A stretch of DNA of 64,000 bases from JAHEKO01 sp965212505 (GTDB taxonomy: Bacteria > Acidobacteriota > Thermoanaerobaculia > Multivoradales > JAHEKO01): positions 558,001 through 622,000 of the forward strand of contig OZ243123.1 in NCBI GenBank assembly GCA_965212505.1. The letters run 5' to 3'. How positions within the stretch are numbered: position 1 is the stretch's first letter; each line of letters begins with the position of its first letter. Below are positions 33,234-42,284 of the stretch, in pieces. A model generated the notes under the pieces. It had not been told where the DNA came from and made no database searches. It worked only from the letters and a program-made list of their open reading frames with translations. The translations under genes were made by a program, and so were the position numbers.

Positions 33234-34381
33234 CGGTCGAGCAGGCGCGCGAGCTCTTCGACGCCTCGCCGGGTGACGTCGGGCGCCGCCGCGGTGTAGC
33301 AGAGGCGCACGTGGGTCGGGTAGGGGCCGAAGCTCGGTCCCGGCGCGAGGAAGAGGCCGCGTTCGGCGGCATCTTCGAGAAAACCGAGGAGGCCCCGCTC
33401 GTCGAGATGGTCCGCGATGTCGAGAAAGAGGAACTGACTCCCCTCTGGCTCGGGTTCGCCGAGGCGACGCGCGGCCTCGATGCCGAGCTCTCGGTAGAGG
33501 GGTTTGGCCATCTCGACCCAGGCGTCGCCGGCACCCTGGAGCGCGTGCAGTCCCGCGAGCTGTGATGCGGTCGGCGTCGAGTAGAACGAGTGGGTGCTCA
33601 CCTTGCGGACGTCGCCCATGACGTCGGCTGGGCCGACGACGTAGCCGCAGCGGTTGCCGGCCATGCCAAACGACTTCGAGAACGAATGCACCGAGAAGGT
33701 GCGCTCCGGGTCGAGCTCTCGACAGTAGGCGTGTTCGCCGGCGTAGACGTACTCCTCGTAGACCTCGTCCGAGAGGATCCAGAGGTCGTTCTGGGCGGCC
33801 CACGCGCAGATCGCCTCGAGCCACTTCCGGGGGATCAGCCGGCCGCTCGGGTTGTTGGGCGTGCTGACGTAGATGGCCGCGGTTTTTGAGCTCAGGTGCG
33901 GCTCGATCGCCTCGATACACGTCTCCGGTGAATCTGCCGCTCCGAATAGATCGACCTCGACCGGTACGCCGTGGAACGACTGAATGATGCCGACGATGAG
34001 TGGCCAGTAGGGAGCCAGGACGATGATCTCCTCACCGGGCTCGGTGATCGCGCCGATGGCAGCGCCGATCGAACCGGTTGCGCCCGCGGCGACGAGCACG
34101 TTGTCTCCGGCAGTTGACGCGCTCGTCCGTCGGGAGATGCGATCGACAATCTCCTCGACCAGCGGATGCAGGCCCTGGGGCGCTGCGTAGCGATGCATCC
34201 CAGGATGTTCTGCGACCGTCAGGTCCTGCATGCGGCAGCCCTCGGCCGGCTCCATCCAGGTATCACCGACGTGCAGTGGGTAGACCTCTCCCGGATAGGT
34301 CTGGAGCTTGTGTGCGAGCGCCGAGAAGACCGAGCCGGCCATCGCTCCGACCACCGAGCCGACCTGTGGATGGCGCGGCAT
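33230..34381 (-). CDS. PLP-dependent class I/II aminotransferase
   Basis: 383 residues from ATG 34381; the frame is open further upstream but only this start gives the family length. The PLP Lys is in FSVHSFSKSFGMAGNRCGY. STPNNPSGR and WILSDEVYEEYVY (PLP-binding Asp and Tyr) are conserved. It probably transaminates a small amino acid; specificity cannot be read. The DUF4442 gene lies directly upstream on the same strand (5-bp gap). Confidence 0.87.
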   Translation of the reverse strand: MPRHPQVGSVVGAMAGSVFSALAHKLQTYPGEVYPLHVGDTWMEPAEGCRMQDLTVAEHPGMHRYAAPQGLHPLVEEIVDRISRRTSASTAGDNVLVAAGATGSIGAAIGAITEPGEEIIVLAPYWPLIVGIIQSFHGVPVEVDLFGAADSPETCIEAIEPHLSSKTAAIYVSTPNNPSGRLIPRKWLEAICAWAAQNDLWILSDEVYEEYVYAGEHAYCRELDPERTFSVHSFSKSFGMAGNRCGYVVGPADVMGDVRKVSTHSFYSTPTASQLAGLHALQGAGDAWVEMAKPLYRELGIEAARRLGEPEPEGSQFLFLDIADHLDERGLLGFLEDAAERGLFLAPGPSFGPYPTHVRLCYTAAAPDVTRRGVEELARLLDR

Positions 34382-34386
34382 AGGAC

Positions 34387-34863
34387 TCAGCTCCGGCGGG
34401 GGCCGACGCGCCAACGCGCGTTGAAGCGCGCGACGGTGTCGCCGGAGGCGTCGAGGAGATCGGCGCCGACATCCACATCTCGCTCTTCGTCGGAGCTCTC
34501 GAGCACCGCCGAGCAGTGCGCCTCGATGGTGCCGCGAGCCTTTTTCACAAATTCGATGGAGAAGCCGGTCGGAATGCCCCGGGCGCTCTTCGGCAGGCTC
34601 GACGTCACCGCGAGACCGGTCGCCAGCTCGCCGAGATTGGTCAGTGCGACCGCGTGCACGGAGCGCAGATGGTTGCGGAGGCGCGGTCGATCGCGCATCG
34701 CGACGCGTACCCGACCCGGCTCGAGCTCGAGTACCTCGGGTGAGATCGATCCGGTATACGGCACTCGCCGGCCGAGGAAGTACCGGAAGAGTGTCTTCCC
34801 GCCCGGGAGGGGGCTCCAGCGATTCCAACTGTCGAGCAGAGCGCTCGCTGCGTTTTGCGACAT
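34387..34863 (-). CDS. DUF4442/hot-dog thioesterase-like protein
   Basis: 158 residues from ATG 34863, supported by a TATCTT hexamer ending 8 nt upstream; a longer frame to 34926 would overlap the divergent Cache gene. The hot-dog pattern is HLRSVHAVALTNLGELATGL, with GIPTGFSIEFVKKARG after it, as in YiiD/DUF4442 acyl-CoA thioesterase-like proteins. Likely acts on acyl-thioesters in the cytosol. Coupled to the aminotransferase downstream. Confidence 0.72.
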   Translation of the reverse strand: MSQNAASALLDSWNRWSPLPGGKTLFRYFLGRRVPYTGSISPEVLELEPGRVRVAMRDRPRLRNHLRSVHAVALTNLGELATGLAVTSSLPKSARGIPTGFSIEFVKKARGTIEAHCSAVLESSDEERDVDVGADLLDASGDTVARFNARWRVGPRRS

Positions 34864-34871
34864 CGATGGCA

Positions 34872-34877
34872 AAGATA
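34872..34877 (-). promoter_or_regulatory. -10-like TATCTT for the DUF4442 gene
   Basis: On the minus strand TATCTT ends 8 nt before the ATG at 34863 with no Shine-Dalgarno between them. Confidence 0.35.
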
Positions 34878-34924
34878 TCAGCCGGTCAGCGCGATAGAAT
34901 TCGCCCAAGGAGACGAGGTCCACC

Positions 34925-35842
34925 ATGAGAGTTGTTCGATCCTTTCTCGCGATCTTTCTGACAATCGGAGCGCTGGCCGTGGCGGAGACGATGGTCCCGC
35001 GTCACGACGGCACCCTTGAACTCATCTCGCTGGTCGAGGACGCTGTGACCCTGGTCGAGGCGGAGGGGGTTGAGTCCGCCTGCGAGCAGTTCCGGCAGCC
35101 CGAGTCACGCTGGCTGGGCGACCAACGCTACGTGTTTGTGCTGACCATGGAGGGGAAGGCCATCTGCCACCCGGCCCGGCCTTCGCTCGAGGGCCAGCAC
35201 CTCAACGAGATGCGCGACCCGAAGGGCAAGCCGATTCTGGATCTGATGGTCGGAGAGCTCGAGCGTTCCGAGGAGGGCTGGGTCCACTATCAGTGGCCAC
35301 GCCCGGGGGAACGAGTCTTCCGTTGGAAGACGACCTACGTGCGCAAGGCGACTCCCGCAGAGGGAGACTCGGTAATGGTCTCGAGCGGCCGCTACCAGAT
35401 GGAGGTCGAGCCGTTCTTCATCGTCGAGCAGGTCGAGGACGCGATCGAACGCATTCGAGCAAGCGGCGAAGACGCCGCCTTCGCCGAGTTCCGCGATCCC
35501 TCGAGTGGCTTTCTTTTCTACAACGCTTACGTCTTCGTGCTCGACGACACGGGTGTGCTGCTGGTCAACAACGGGTTCCCGGAGAACGAGACCAAGGACC
35601 TCAGCGACCTCGCCGACATCGACGGCAGACCGTTTGTGCAGGAGATGCTGGCGGTGCCGCTCGGAGACTCGGCCTGGATCCACTACAAGTGGCCGAAGCC
35701 CGGCGACACCCGCCCCTCGGCCAAGTCCTCGTTCGTGCGCCGGGTGGACTTTGGCGGTCGCGAGCTGGTTGTCGGCTCCGGCGTCTATTTCGATCAGGAG
35801 CCGGCAGTGCGCGACCTCGGGCCGAAACCCGACGTCGACTAG
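34925..35842 (+). CDS. periplasmic double Cache-domain protein
   Basis: 305 residues with a signal peptide (about 1-21) and no later membrane segment. Two homologous Cache_2-type units follow (about 30-155 and 165-295). Each has the same pattern: LVEDAVTLVEAEG then RYVFVLTMEGKAICHP, versus QVEDAIERIRASG then AYVFVLDDTGVLLVNN, and each ends in a WVHYQWPRPGE / WIHYKWPKPGD turn. Cache domains bind small ligands, usually at the front of a receptor; here no output domain is attached. TAGAAT at 34895-34900 and AAGGAG near 34907 serve it. Confidence 0.8.
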   Translation: MRVVRSFLAIFLTIGALAVAETMVPRHDGTLELISLVEDAVTLVEAEGVESACEQFRQPESRWLGDQRYVFVLTMEGKAICHPARPSLEGQHLNEMRDPKGKPILDLMVGELERSEEGWVHYQWPRPGERVFRWKTTYVRKATPAEGDSVMVSSGRYQMEVEPFFIVEQVEDAIERIRASGEDAAFAEFRDPSSGFLFYNAYVFVLDDTGVLLVNNGFPENETKDLSDLADIDGRPFVQEMLAVPLGDSAWIHYKWPKPGDTRPSAKSSFVRRVDFGGRELVVGSGVYFDQEPAVRDLGPKPDVD

Positions 35843-35899
35843 CGCAACAGCCACGAGGTGATTCATCTGAGCCGGTCGAGGGGCCGGTGACGGGAGGCG

Positions 35900-37488
35900 A
35901 TGGGCGAGATGTCCGAGCGTGGTCTTTACGAACTGGTTCTCGAGCAGGTCGCCGCGGGGGCGAGCCTTCCGGCAACACGAGCGCCGCGGGCGTCGGCGGC
36001 GGTGGTCCTCTGGCGGCGGGACGAATCGGGCGAGATCGAGGTCTGGTGGATGCGCCGCGCCGAGACGCTCGCCTTCATGGGTGGCTGGCACGCGTTCCCG
36101 GGAGGGGGCCTGGCGAAGGACGATCGCGAGATTCCCGTGGCCGGCGAGCCTTCGGACATCACCGGAGCGCCGGCCGATGGCGGCATGCCGCCCGCCGTGG
36201 TGGGAGATTTGGAGCTGGGCGAGGTGGTCCCGCCCGGGCTGGTCGGCTGCGCCCTGCGCGAGCTCTTCGAAGAGACCGGCCTCTTGATCGCGGATTCCGA
36301 CGATGGTGGAGAAGCCCTCAATGCGAAGCTCACCGAGGGCGAGCGCTTCGCGGCCGCACTTGCTGCGCTTGACCTCGAGCTCGACGCTCGACAGCTCGTC
36401 TATGGCGGACGCTGGCTGACTCCGCCTCTTGGCCCCCTTCGATTCGACAACCGGTTTTTCCTTCTGGAGTGGCCGGCCGGCGCGACCGACAGCCGCGTGC
36501 CGCCTCGTCGGAGGTTGCGGACTTCGAGTGGATTCGGCCGGCGGAGGCCGTCGGCCTGTGGCATCGCGGCGAGGTGATTATCGCTCCTCCCATCCTTCAC
36601 ATTCTCCAGGTGTTGGCCGAGGACGGCCCCACGGTTGGTCTCGGCCGCCTGCACGATCCGGCGGAGTCCAACCTGGGCCCGCATCGGCGAATCGAGTTCC
36701 AGCCGGGCATCATCCTCTTCCCTCTACCGACGCCGACCCTGCCGCCGGCGACGCATACGAACTGCTTCCTCGTCGGCACCGGCGAGGCGGTGTTGATCGA
36801 CCCCGGCTCGCCGTACGAGGCGGAGATCGCGTCGCTGCTGGCGGCGGTCGAGGCGGCCGCCGAGCAGGGGCGCCGGGTCCAGGCTATCTGGCTCACGCAC
36901 CATCACCCAGATCACATCGGAGGGGTCGAGGCGGTGCGAGCGGCGCTCGACGTTCCCGTGCTGGCACACCCACGGACCGCCGATCGGCTGCAGCCGATCG
37001 GCATCTCCGTCGACGACTACCTGGAGGACAACCAGCGGGTTGTGCTCGCCGGCGATCCCGATCTCCATCTGCGAGTGCTCCACACGCCGGGACACGCGAG
37101 CGGGCACCTCTGCTTCCTGGAAGAGCGCCTCGGATGGGTGATCGGCGCCGATCTCATCTCGACGTTGAGCACAATCGTCATCGATCCGCCCGAGGGGAAC
37201 ATGGACGACTACCTGGTATCGCTCGAGCGGGTCGCCGACCTCGAGCCGAGGACGCTCTTTCCGTCACACGGTCCGACCGTGCGGGCAGCGGTGGCGAAGC
37301 TCCGCGAGTTCGTCGAGCATCGCCTCTGGCGTGAGGAGCGCATCCTCGAAGCGTGGCGGGAAGGTGTGCGCGAGACCCAGCCGCTGGTCGAGCGGGTGTA
37401 TGACGACGCGCCGGTCATCGCGCACCCGATCGCGGCACGCCAGCTGCGGGCGCACCTCGACCGGCTCGAGCGGCTCGGCCGGCTCTAA
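35900..37488 (+). pseudogene. NUDIX hydrolase-metallo-beta-lactamase fusion split by a frameshift
   Basis: ATG 35900 (GGGAGGCG ribosome site) opens a NUDIX domain with an enlarged Nudix box (FPGGGL ... CALRELFEETGLLI, about 45 extra residues inside). In-frame reading passes FFLLEWPAG near 36475 and then becomes nonsense. The frame one base back continues the same domain as SSEVADFEWIRPAEAVGLWH, followed by an MBL domain with THHHPDHIGG, HTPGHASGHLC and FPSHGPT. A 1-nt deletion (or 2-nt insertion) in the GGCCGGCCGGCGCG stretch explains this. Either a broken gene, an assembly error or, less likely, a programmed shift. Each half could also be made separately. Confidence 0.75.
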
Positions 37489-38265
37489 TTAGTCGCGCGG
37501 AACCGCGACGCGTCCGCCGACGTCGTCGAAGGAGATGCCGCCACTGCCGTCGCGGTCGACCACGAAGTCACCGCTCACGGCCACGGCGCGAATGCTGCCC
37601 GAACCGTCTTCGCGGACGCGCACGTTGCCAATGACGTCGCGGATGGTGATGCTGCCGGAGCCGTCTTCCTCGATGACGACATCGCCCTCGATCTCTTCGA
37701 AGTGCATGCTGCCGGAGCCATCCTCGACCTCGACGCGACCGTTCACGTCGCGGATGTCGATCTCACCCGACCCGTCCTCGATCGTGATGTTGCCGTAGAC
37801 CGTCTCGATGTCGATCTCACCCGATCCGTCGTCGATTTTCGTGTCGCCGACACCACGGATCTCGATGTAGCCGCTGCCGTCCTCGATGTCGAGCGCGAGG
37901 TCGCTCGGCACCCGAACGATCATGTCCAGGCGGACGTAGTTGTTGCCCCAGCCCCAGTTGACGTCGGGGGTGTCGGCCTCGACGATGAGGTCCGAGCCGC
38001 GACGGCGCGTGTCGAGCCGAATGTCTTCCAGGTCGTCGGCGTCGGAGGCGCAGGCCACGCCGTCCACGATGACCTCGGTCAGGCCGGCTTCGCCGATGAC
38101 CTCGAGAGAGCCGGCTTCCGAAGAGATTCGAAGCTCTGAAGCCCCGTCCACCACGAGTACAGCCTGCCGGTCGTCTCGGTAGCGGCAATCGTCATCGTCG
38201 TCCCAAGCTGCAATTGGCAGCGCCACCAGGGCCAGAATCAACGTCGTCGCGAATATCTTGTTCAT
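37489..38265 (-). CDS. exported DUF4097/GIN-like beta-helix protein with DGSG repeats
   Basis: 258 residues from ATG 38265 (GGAGGG ribosome site 8 nt upstream). A signal peptide is followed by an acidic segment (DDDDDC). From about residue 125 to 250 seven DGSG motifs recur every 17-19 residues, separated by hydrophobic/acidic alternation such as EIDIRDVNGRVEVE, as expected for coils of a right-handed beta-helix. Such DUF4097-type proteins are outer-surface or periplasmic. The strongly acidic face suggests calcium or polycation binding. Its stop abuts the stop of the NUDIX-MBL gene. Confidence 0.78.
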   Translation of the reverse strand: MNKIFATTLILALVALPIAAWDDDDDCRYRDDRQAVLVVDGASELRISSEAGSLEVIGEAGLTEVIVDGVACASDADDLEDIRLDTRRRGSDLIVEADTPDVNWGWGNNYVRLDMIVRVPSDLALDIEDGSGYIEIRGVGDTKIDDGSGEIDIETVYGNITIEDGSGEIDIRDVNGRVEVEDGSGSMHFEEIEGDVVIEEDGSGSITIRDVIGNVRVREDGSGSIRAVAVSGDFVVDRDGSGGISFDDVGGRVAVPRD

Positions 38266-38342
38266 GCGGCACACCCTCCGGTCGAAAGTCGTCTCGTGTT
38301 ACCAGAACCTACGTCTTTGACGCAGAAGAAGTTCCAGAGGTT

Positions 38343-38361
38343 TAGCCCCCTTTCGGGGCTA
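38343..38361 (-). terminator. stem-loop after the 38359 TPR gene
   Basis: TAGCCCC CTTTC GGGGCTA is a perfect 7-bp stem containing the TPR gene's stop codon. It lacks a T-run, so it may attenuate or protect mRNA rather than terminate fully before the downstream DUF4097 gene. Confidence 0.4.
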
Positions 38362-39225
38362 GTCGGCGGTGGTGAGCTCGCCGGAGGCGAACTTTGCGCG
38401 CAGATCTGCCGCTTCCTTTCGGAAGAGCTTGTTCTCCGGGTACTCGGCGCTCAGGCGTTCCAACAGCTCGAGCGCCTGGCGGGGGCGGTCTTCGCGTAGC
38501 GAGATGACCGACATCAGAATGCGGGCGAAGGGGGCCAGATAGGTGCCCCGCTCGGCGACGAGGGTGAGGCGATCCCAGGCGACGTCCTTGTCGCCTTCGA
38601 CGCCGTCGATGCGTACGAACAGCTTGAGAAACCATGGCAGGCTGCCGATCAAGTACTCGTTGACGCCGTTGGCGAGGTAGGCGTCGTAGTACTCGGGTTC
38701 GAGCTCGAGGACACGCTCGGCGTGCCGGCTGGAGCGCTTGGCGTTGAAGAGACTTCGAATGCCCTTCTTCTCGACCAGTCCGTGATAGTCCATCAGGAGG
38801 CCCTCACGGAGCGTCATGGCGAAGAGAGCTTCGGCGTCGTTCTCGTCCTCTTCGAGCATGCCCTCGGCGAGTTCGTAGGCTCGATCGAGGGTACCCATGA
38901 GGTGTGCCCTGACCCTCGGGTCGGGGCGCGCGTTCTTGTCGGCGTGCATGTTCTCGTCGCGGCCGAAGAACTCGGTGGCGAGAATGCCCATGCGGTCGAG
39001 CTCGTAGGTGAGATCGACGGCCCCGCGGAGCACGTGCCCCAGCGGATCTTGCGGGTTGGTTTCGATGTAGGTGTCGAGCACCGCGTGGGCTTCGAGGAAG
39101 GCAAAGTTGTAGAGCCGGTCGAGCGCTTTCTCGAGGATCGGGTCGACCTCCTCCGCCGGCGCCGCGAGCGGCAGCGCCATCCAGAGAACCAGCGGGATCA
39201 TGACGACCAGGAGGCGGTGCTTCAT
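38359..39225 (-). CDS. exported TPR-repeat protein
   Basis: 288 residues from ATG 39225, which overlaps the previous stop as ATGA. A signal peptide (about 1-25) is followed by TPR-like helical pairs (DRLYNFAFLEAHAVLDTYIE, HAERVLELEPEYYDAYLANG, ALELLERLSAEYPENK). A conserved-looking segment SLPWFLKLFVRIDGVEGD sits near the middle. Role unknown; likely a periplasmic scaffold. Forms an operon with the upstream TPR gene at 39222. Confidence 0.68.
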   Translation of the reverse strand: MKHRLLVVMIPLVLWMALPLAAPAEEVDPILEKALDRLYNFAFLEAHAVLDTYIETNPQDPLGHVLRGAVDLTYELDRMGILATEFFGRDENMHADKNARPDPRVRAHLMGTLDRAYELAEGMLEEDENDAEALFAMTLREGLLMDYHGLVEKKGIRSLFNAKRSSRHAERVLELEPEYYDAYLANGVNEYLIGSLPWFLKLFVRIDGVEGDKDVAWDRLTLVAERGTYLAPFARILMSVISLREDRPRQALELLERLSAEYPENKLFRKEAADLRAKFASGELTTAD

Positions 39226-40103
39226 CGTGTCCACTCAGCCAGCAACGAACGTGCCGTGACGAGGGTCCGGCCGTCCTCGAAAGGCCGGTCTGGGCGGGGT
39301 CCGCGCTCGATCAGCTGTCGCAGCCGTTCGATCGCCTTCGGACGGTGGATCGCGCCGTCGTCGTAGACCGCCTCCGCGAGGTAGAGCTGATTGAGCGGAT
39401 GCTCCGGTGCGATCTCGACCGCCCGCTCGAGATGGGGTCGTACCTTCTTCTTGTCGACCCAGCCGGTGATGAAGGGTACGCGGGGTGCCTCGAAGTGGAG
39501 GCGGCCGAGAATCCGGTGGGCACCGGCGGCCTCGTAGTTCTCGTTGAGGCCGGCGACAACCTCCGCGTAGTCGCGGACCTTGTGAGCGACCCCCTCTCGA
39601 GCCGCCGCCAGCTTGCCGCGTTCTCGTCCCCACAGGCCCCAGTGAACGCAGGTCCAAAAGTAGGTGGCCGTCGCCTGCGGGTGATCGGCGAGTCGACTGG
39701 CGACCACCGCCGGAGCGAGTCGGTCGAACACCTCGCGTCCGCCGTGCTCGGCTGCGAGCCGATCGAGACTTTCCTCGCCGATGTCTCTGCCGCGCTCGTA
39801 GAGCGGTAGACGGGCGTCCCGCGTGGTGAGGACGTAGTCGCCCTGGTAGTGGATCGCTCGCATCAGCTTCCAGCGCAGCTCCAGGTTATCGGGTGTTGCC
39901 GACAGGGCCGCCTCGTAGAGCTCGATCGCCTCGGCGATCGGTTCGGGCGCCGGATCGAGTCCGGAGCCTCCCACCTGCCGTCTCTCCCACGCGGCGTCTC
40001 CCTCGGCGATGCGAGACTCCGCTTGGGTTGCGTGGGCAACCGTCCCGAAGACGAGCAGGAACGTCCCCAGGATCGGTCGGTGCAGGTGAGCGAGCCGAGC
40101 CAT
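39222..40103 (-). CDS. exported TPR protein, possibly TatT-like
   Basis: 293 residues from ATG 40103, supported by TAGAAT ending 8 nt upstream; the frame extends further but without a signal peptide. After the signal (about 1-24) TPR units are seen (AIELYEAALSATPDNLELRW, HLERAVEIAPEHPLNQLYLA). A YFWTCVHWGLWGRERGKLA stretch in the middle recalls TatT (TRAP-transporter-associated TPR) proteins, but no TRAP transporter is nearby. Translationally coupled to the next TPR gene. Confidence 0.65.
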   Translation of the reverse strand: MARLAHLHRPILGTFLLVFGTVAHATQAESRIAEGDAAWERRQVGGSGLDPAPEPIAEAIELYEAALSATPDNLELRWKLMRAIHYQGDYVLTTRDARLPLYERGRDIGEESLDRLAAEHGGREVFDRLAPAVVASRLADHPQATATYFWTCVHWGLWGRERGKLAAAREGVAHKVRDYAEVVAGLNENYEAAGAHRILGRLHFEAPRVPFITGWVDKKKVRPHLERAVEIAPEHPLNQLYLAEAVYDDGAIHRPKAIERLRQLIERGPRPDRPFEDGRTLVTARSLLAEWTR

Positions 40104-40111
40104 CCGAGTCG

Positions 40112-40117
40112 ATTCTA
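40112..40117 (-). promoter_or_regulatory. -10-like TAGAAT for the TPR operon
   Basis: On the minus strand TAGAAT ends 8 nt before the ATG at 40103, with no Shine-Dalgarno in the gap. The 180-bp spacer to 40286 must also hold the promoter of the hopanoid operon; I see no convincing one. Confidence 0.4.
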
Positions 40118-40285
40118 GCCTGGTGCAGCCTCTGAAGGTCGGACACGGCAAGGGCCGTGCATAGTGCTGAAACCATCGTTCCGTCGGGGCCGTAACTTCG
40201 GTTTGACGGAAGAGAGCCGAGCCATTAGGCTGACGCAGCGAGGCCGGCAGGCGTGGCCTCGCCTCTCTGTTTCTGGGGCGTTGAG

Positions 40286-42280
40286 ATGGACGTTGAAGCG
40301 AAACAGACCGGGCGAGTGAACGTCGGATTCCGCACGGAACCGACGGCGACGCCGAGCGTCCCAGAATTGTCTTGGAGCGACGAGGTTGGACAGAGCCTCT
40401 CCCGCGCCTCCGAGCACCTGACCGACCTCCGTGAGGACGACGGTCACTGGTGCGCCGAGATCGAAGGCGACACGATTCTCGAGTCCGAGTACATCTTGAC
40501 GATGCACTTCCTCGGCCGGACCGAGGACCCGCGGATCGAGAAGGCTGCCGAGTATCTCCGACGTTGCCAACTGGAGTCGGGAGGCTGGGCTCTCTACCCC
40601 GGCGGCAGCGCGGACGTCAGCTCGTCTGCCAAGGCCTACTTCGTGCTGAAGCTCGCCGGCGACGATCCCGAGGCCGATCACATGCGTCGGGCGCGAGAAG
40701 AGGTCCTGCGGCTCGGAGGGCTCGATGCGACGAACTCCTTCACCAAGCTCTATCTGGCGATCTTCGGGCAGTACGAATGGAGCCAGGCGCCGGCGGTCCC
40801 TCCGGAACTGATCCTCTTCCCGAACTGGTTCCCCTTCAACATCTACGAGATGTCGTCGTGGTCGCGGGCCATCGTGGTGCCGCTGAGCATCATCTGGGCC
40901 CACCGACCGCACTGCGCCGTCCCGGAGTCGGTGGCGATTCCCGAACTGCGAACGCCGAGCGGGGTGAAGATCGAGACGGCACTGTCGGAGGAGGCACCGA
41001 CTTGGTCGCTCTTCTTCGTCGGCGTCGATCGTCTCCTGAAGGTCCTCGAACGCCTCCGGCTGATTCCGTTGCGTCGTCGAGCCCTGCGCAACGCCGAGCG
41101 GTGGATTCTCGAGCGCCTGCCCAAGAGTGAGGGTCTGGCCGCGATCTTTCCGCCGATCGTCAACACGATCATGGCGTTCGACTGTCTCGGCTACTCGCAA
41201 GACGACCCGGCGATGGCCGGCCAGATCGCGGAGCTCGAGGCGCTCGAACTCGAGTCGGAGCGAACGCTGCGCGTGCAGCCGTGTAAATCGCCGCTCTGGG
41301 ACACCTGCCTCTCGATCAACGCGCTGGCGGAGACCGCGCTGCCGAGCGACGACCGCGTGCTGGTCACCGCGTCCAATTGGATTCTCGAGCGAGAGGTGCG
41401 CGAGCCGGGCGATTGGCGGGTCAAGGCCCCGGAGACCCCGGTGGGGGGGTGGTACTTCGAGTACGCGAACGAGTTCTACCCCGACACGGACGACACGGCC
41501 CAGATCTTGACCGCACTGAGCAAGGTCAGGATGAACGAAGAGGACAGCCGTCGGCGCCGAGAGGTGGTCGATCGCGCCTTCGCGTGGTTGCTCGGCATGC
41601 AGAACAAGGACGGAGGTTGGGGCTCGTTCGACCGGGGCTGCGACAAGGTCGCGCTGACCTACATTCCGTTCGCGGACCACAACGCGATGATCGATCCGTC
41701 GACCAGCGACATCACCGGTCGGGTGCTCGAGGCGATGGCGCGATGGGGGCTCGATCGCGAGGCCCCGGCGGCGCGGCGAGCGATCGGCTACCTGCGCGAC
41801 CAGCAGGAGTCGGACGGTTCGTGGTTCGGCCGATGGGGCTGCAACTACATCTACGGGACCTACCTGGCACTCTGCGGTCTGGCTGCTGCCGGCGAGGACA
41901 TGAGCGCCGACTGGGCGGAGCGGAGCGCCGGCTGGCTGCGGGCTCACCAAAACCTCGACGGCGGCTGGGGTGAGCTCCCCGACTCCTACGACGACCCGGC
42001 CCGAAAGGGCTGTGGTCCGAGCACCGCATCGCAGACCTCCTGGGCGCTGCTCGGGCTCTTCGCCACCGGCGACACTCGATCCGACAGCGTCGTGCGGGGC
42101 GTGCAGTACCTGATGGATGCTCAGAGCGACGTCGGCGGCTGGTCCGAGACGGAGTGGACCGGTACCGGCTTCCCGGGCGTCTTCTATCTGAAGTACCACT
42201 ACTACCCGATCTATTTCCCGGTGCTCGCACTGGCGACGTACGCACAGTCGCTCGACGCCAGCAGCCCGTTGGAGACCTGA
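40286..42280 (+). CDS. shc: squalene-hopene cyclase
   Basis: 664 residues from ATG 40286 (an in-frame GTG at 40253 is the alternative), the usual size. The enzyme cyclises squalene to hopene on the membrane. The acid motif is DTDDTA with Asp400, Asp402 and Asp403. QW repeats are visible (QLESGGWALYPG, QNKDGGWGSFD, QESDGSWFGRWG, QNLDGGWGELPD, QSDVGGWSETEW). FADHNAMIDPS and CNYIYGTYL are also family segments. First gene of a run that continues with hpnH 4 bp later. Confidence 0.95.
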   Translation: MDVEAKQTGRVNVGFRTEPTATPSVPELSWSDEVGQSLSRASEHLTDLREDDGHWCAEIEGDTILESEYILTMHFLGRTEDPRIEKAAEYLRRCQLESGGWALYPGGSADVSSSAKAYFVLKLAGDDPEADHMRRAREEVLRLGGLDATNSFTKLYLAIFGQYEWSQAPAVPPELILFPNWFPFNIYEMSSWSRAIVVPLSIIWAHRPHCAVPESVAIPELRTPSGVKIETALSEEAPTWSLFFVGVDRLLKVLERLRLIPLRRRALRNAERWILERLPKSEGLAAIFPPIVNTIMAFDCLGYSQDDPAMAGQIAELEALELESERTLRVQPCKSPLWDTCLSINALAETALPSDDRVLVTASNWILEREVREPGDWRVKAPETPVGGWYFEYANEFYPDTDDTAQILTALSKVRMNEEDSRRRREVVDRAFAWLLGMQNKDGGWGSFDRGCDKVALTYIPFADHNAMIDPSTSDITGRVLEAMARWGLDREAPAARRAIGYLRDQQESDGSWFGRWGCNYIYGTYLALCGLAAAGEDMSADWAERSAGWLRAHQNLDGGWGELPDSYDDPARKGCGPSTASQTSWALLGLFATGDTRSDSVVRGVQYLMDAQSDVGGWSETEWTGTGFPGVFYLKYHYYPIYFPVLALATYAQSLDASSPLET

Positions 42281-42284
42281 GTCG

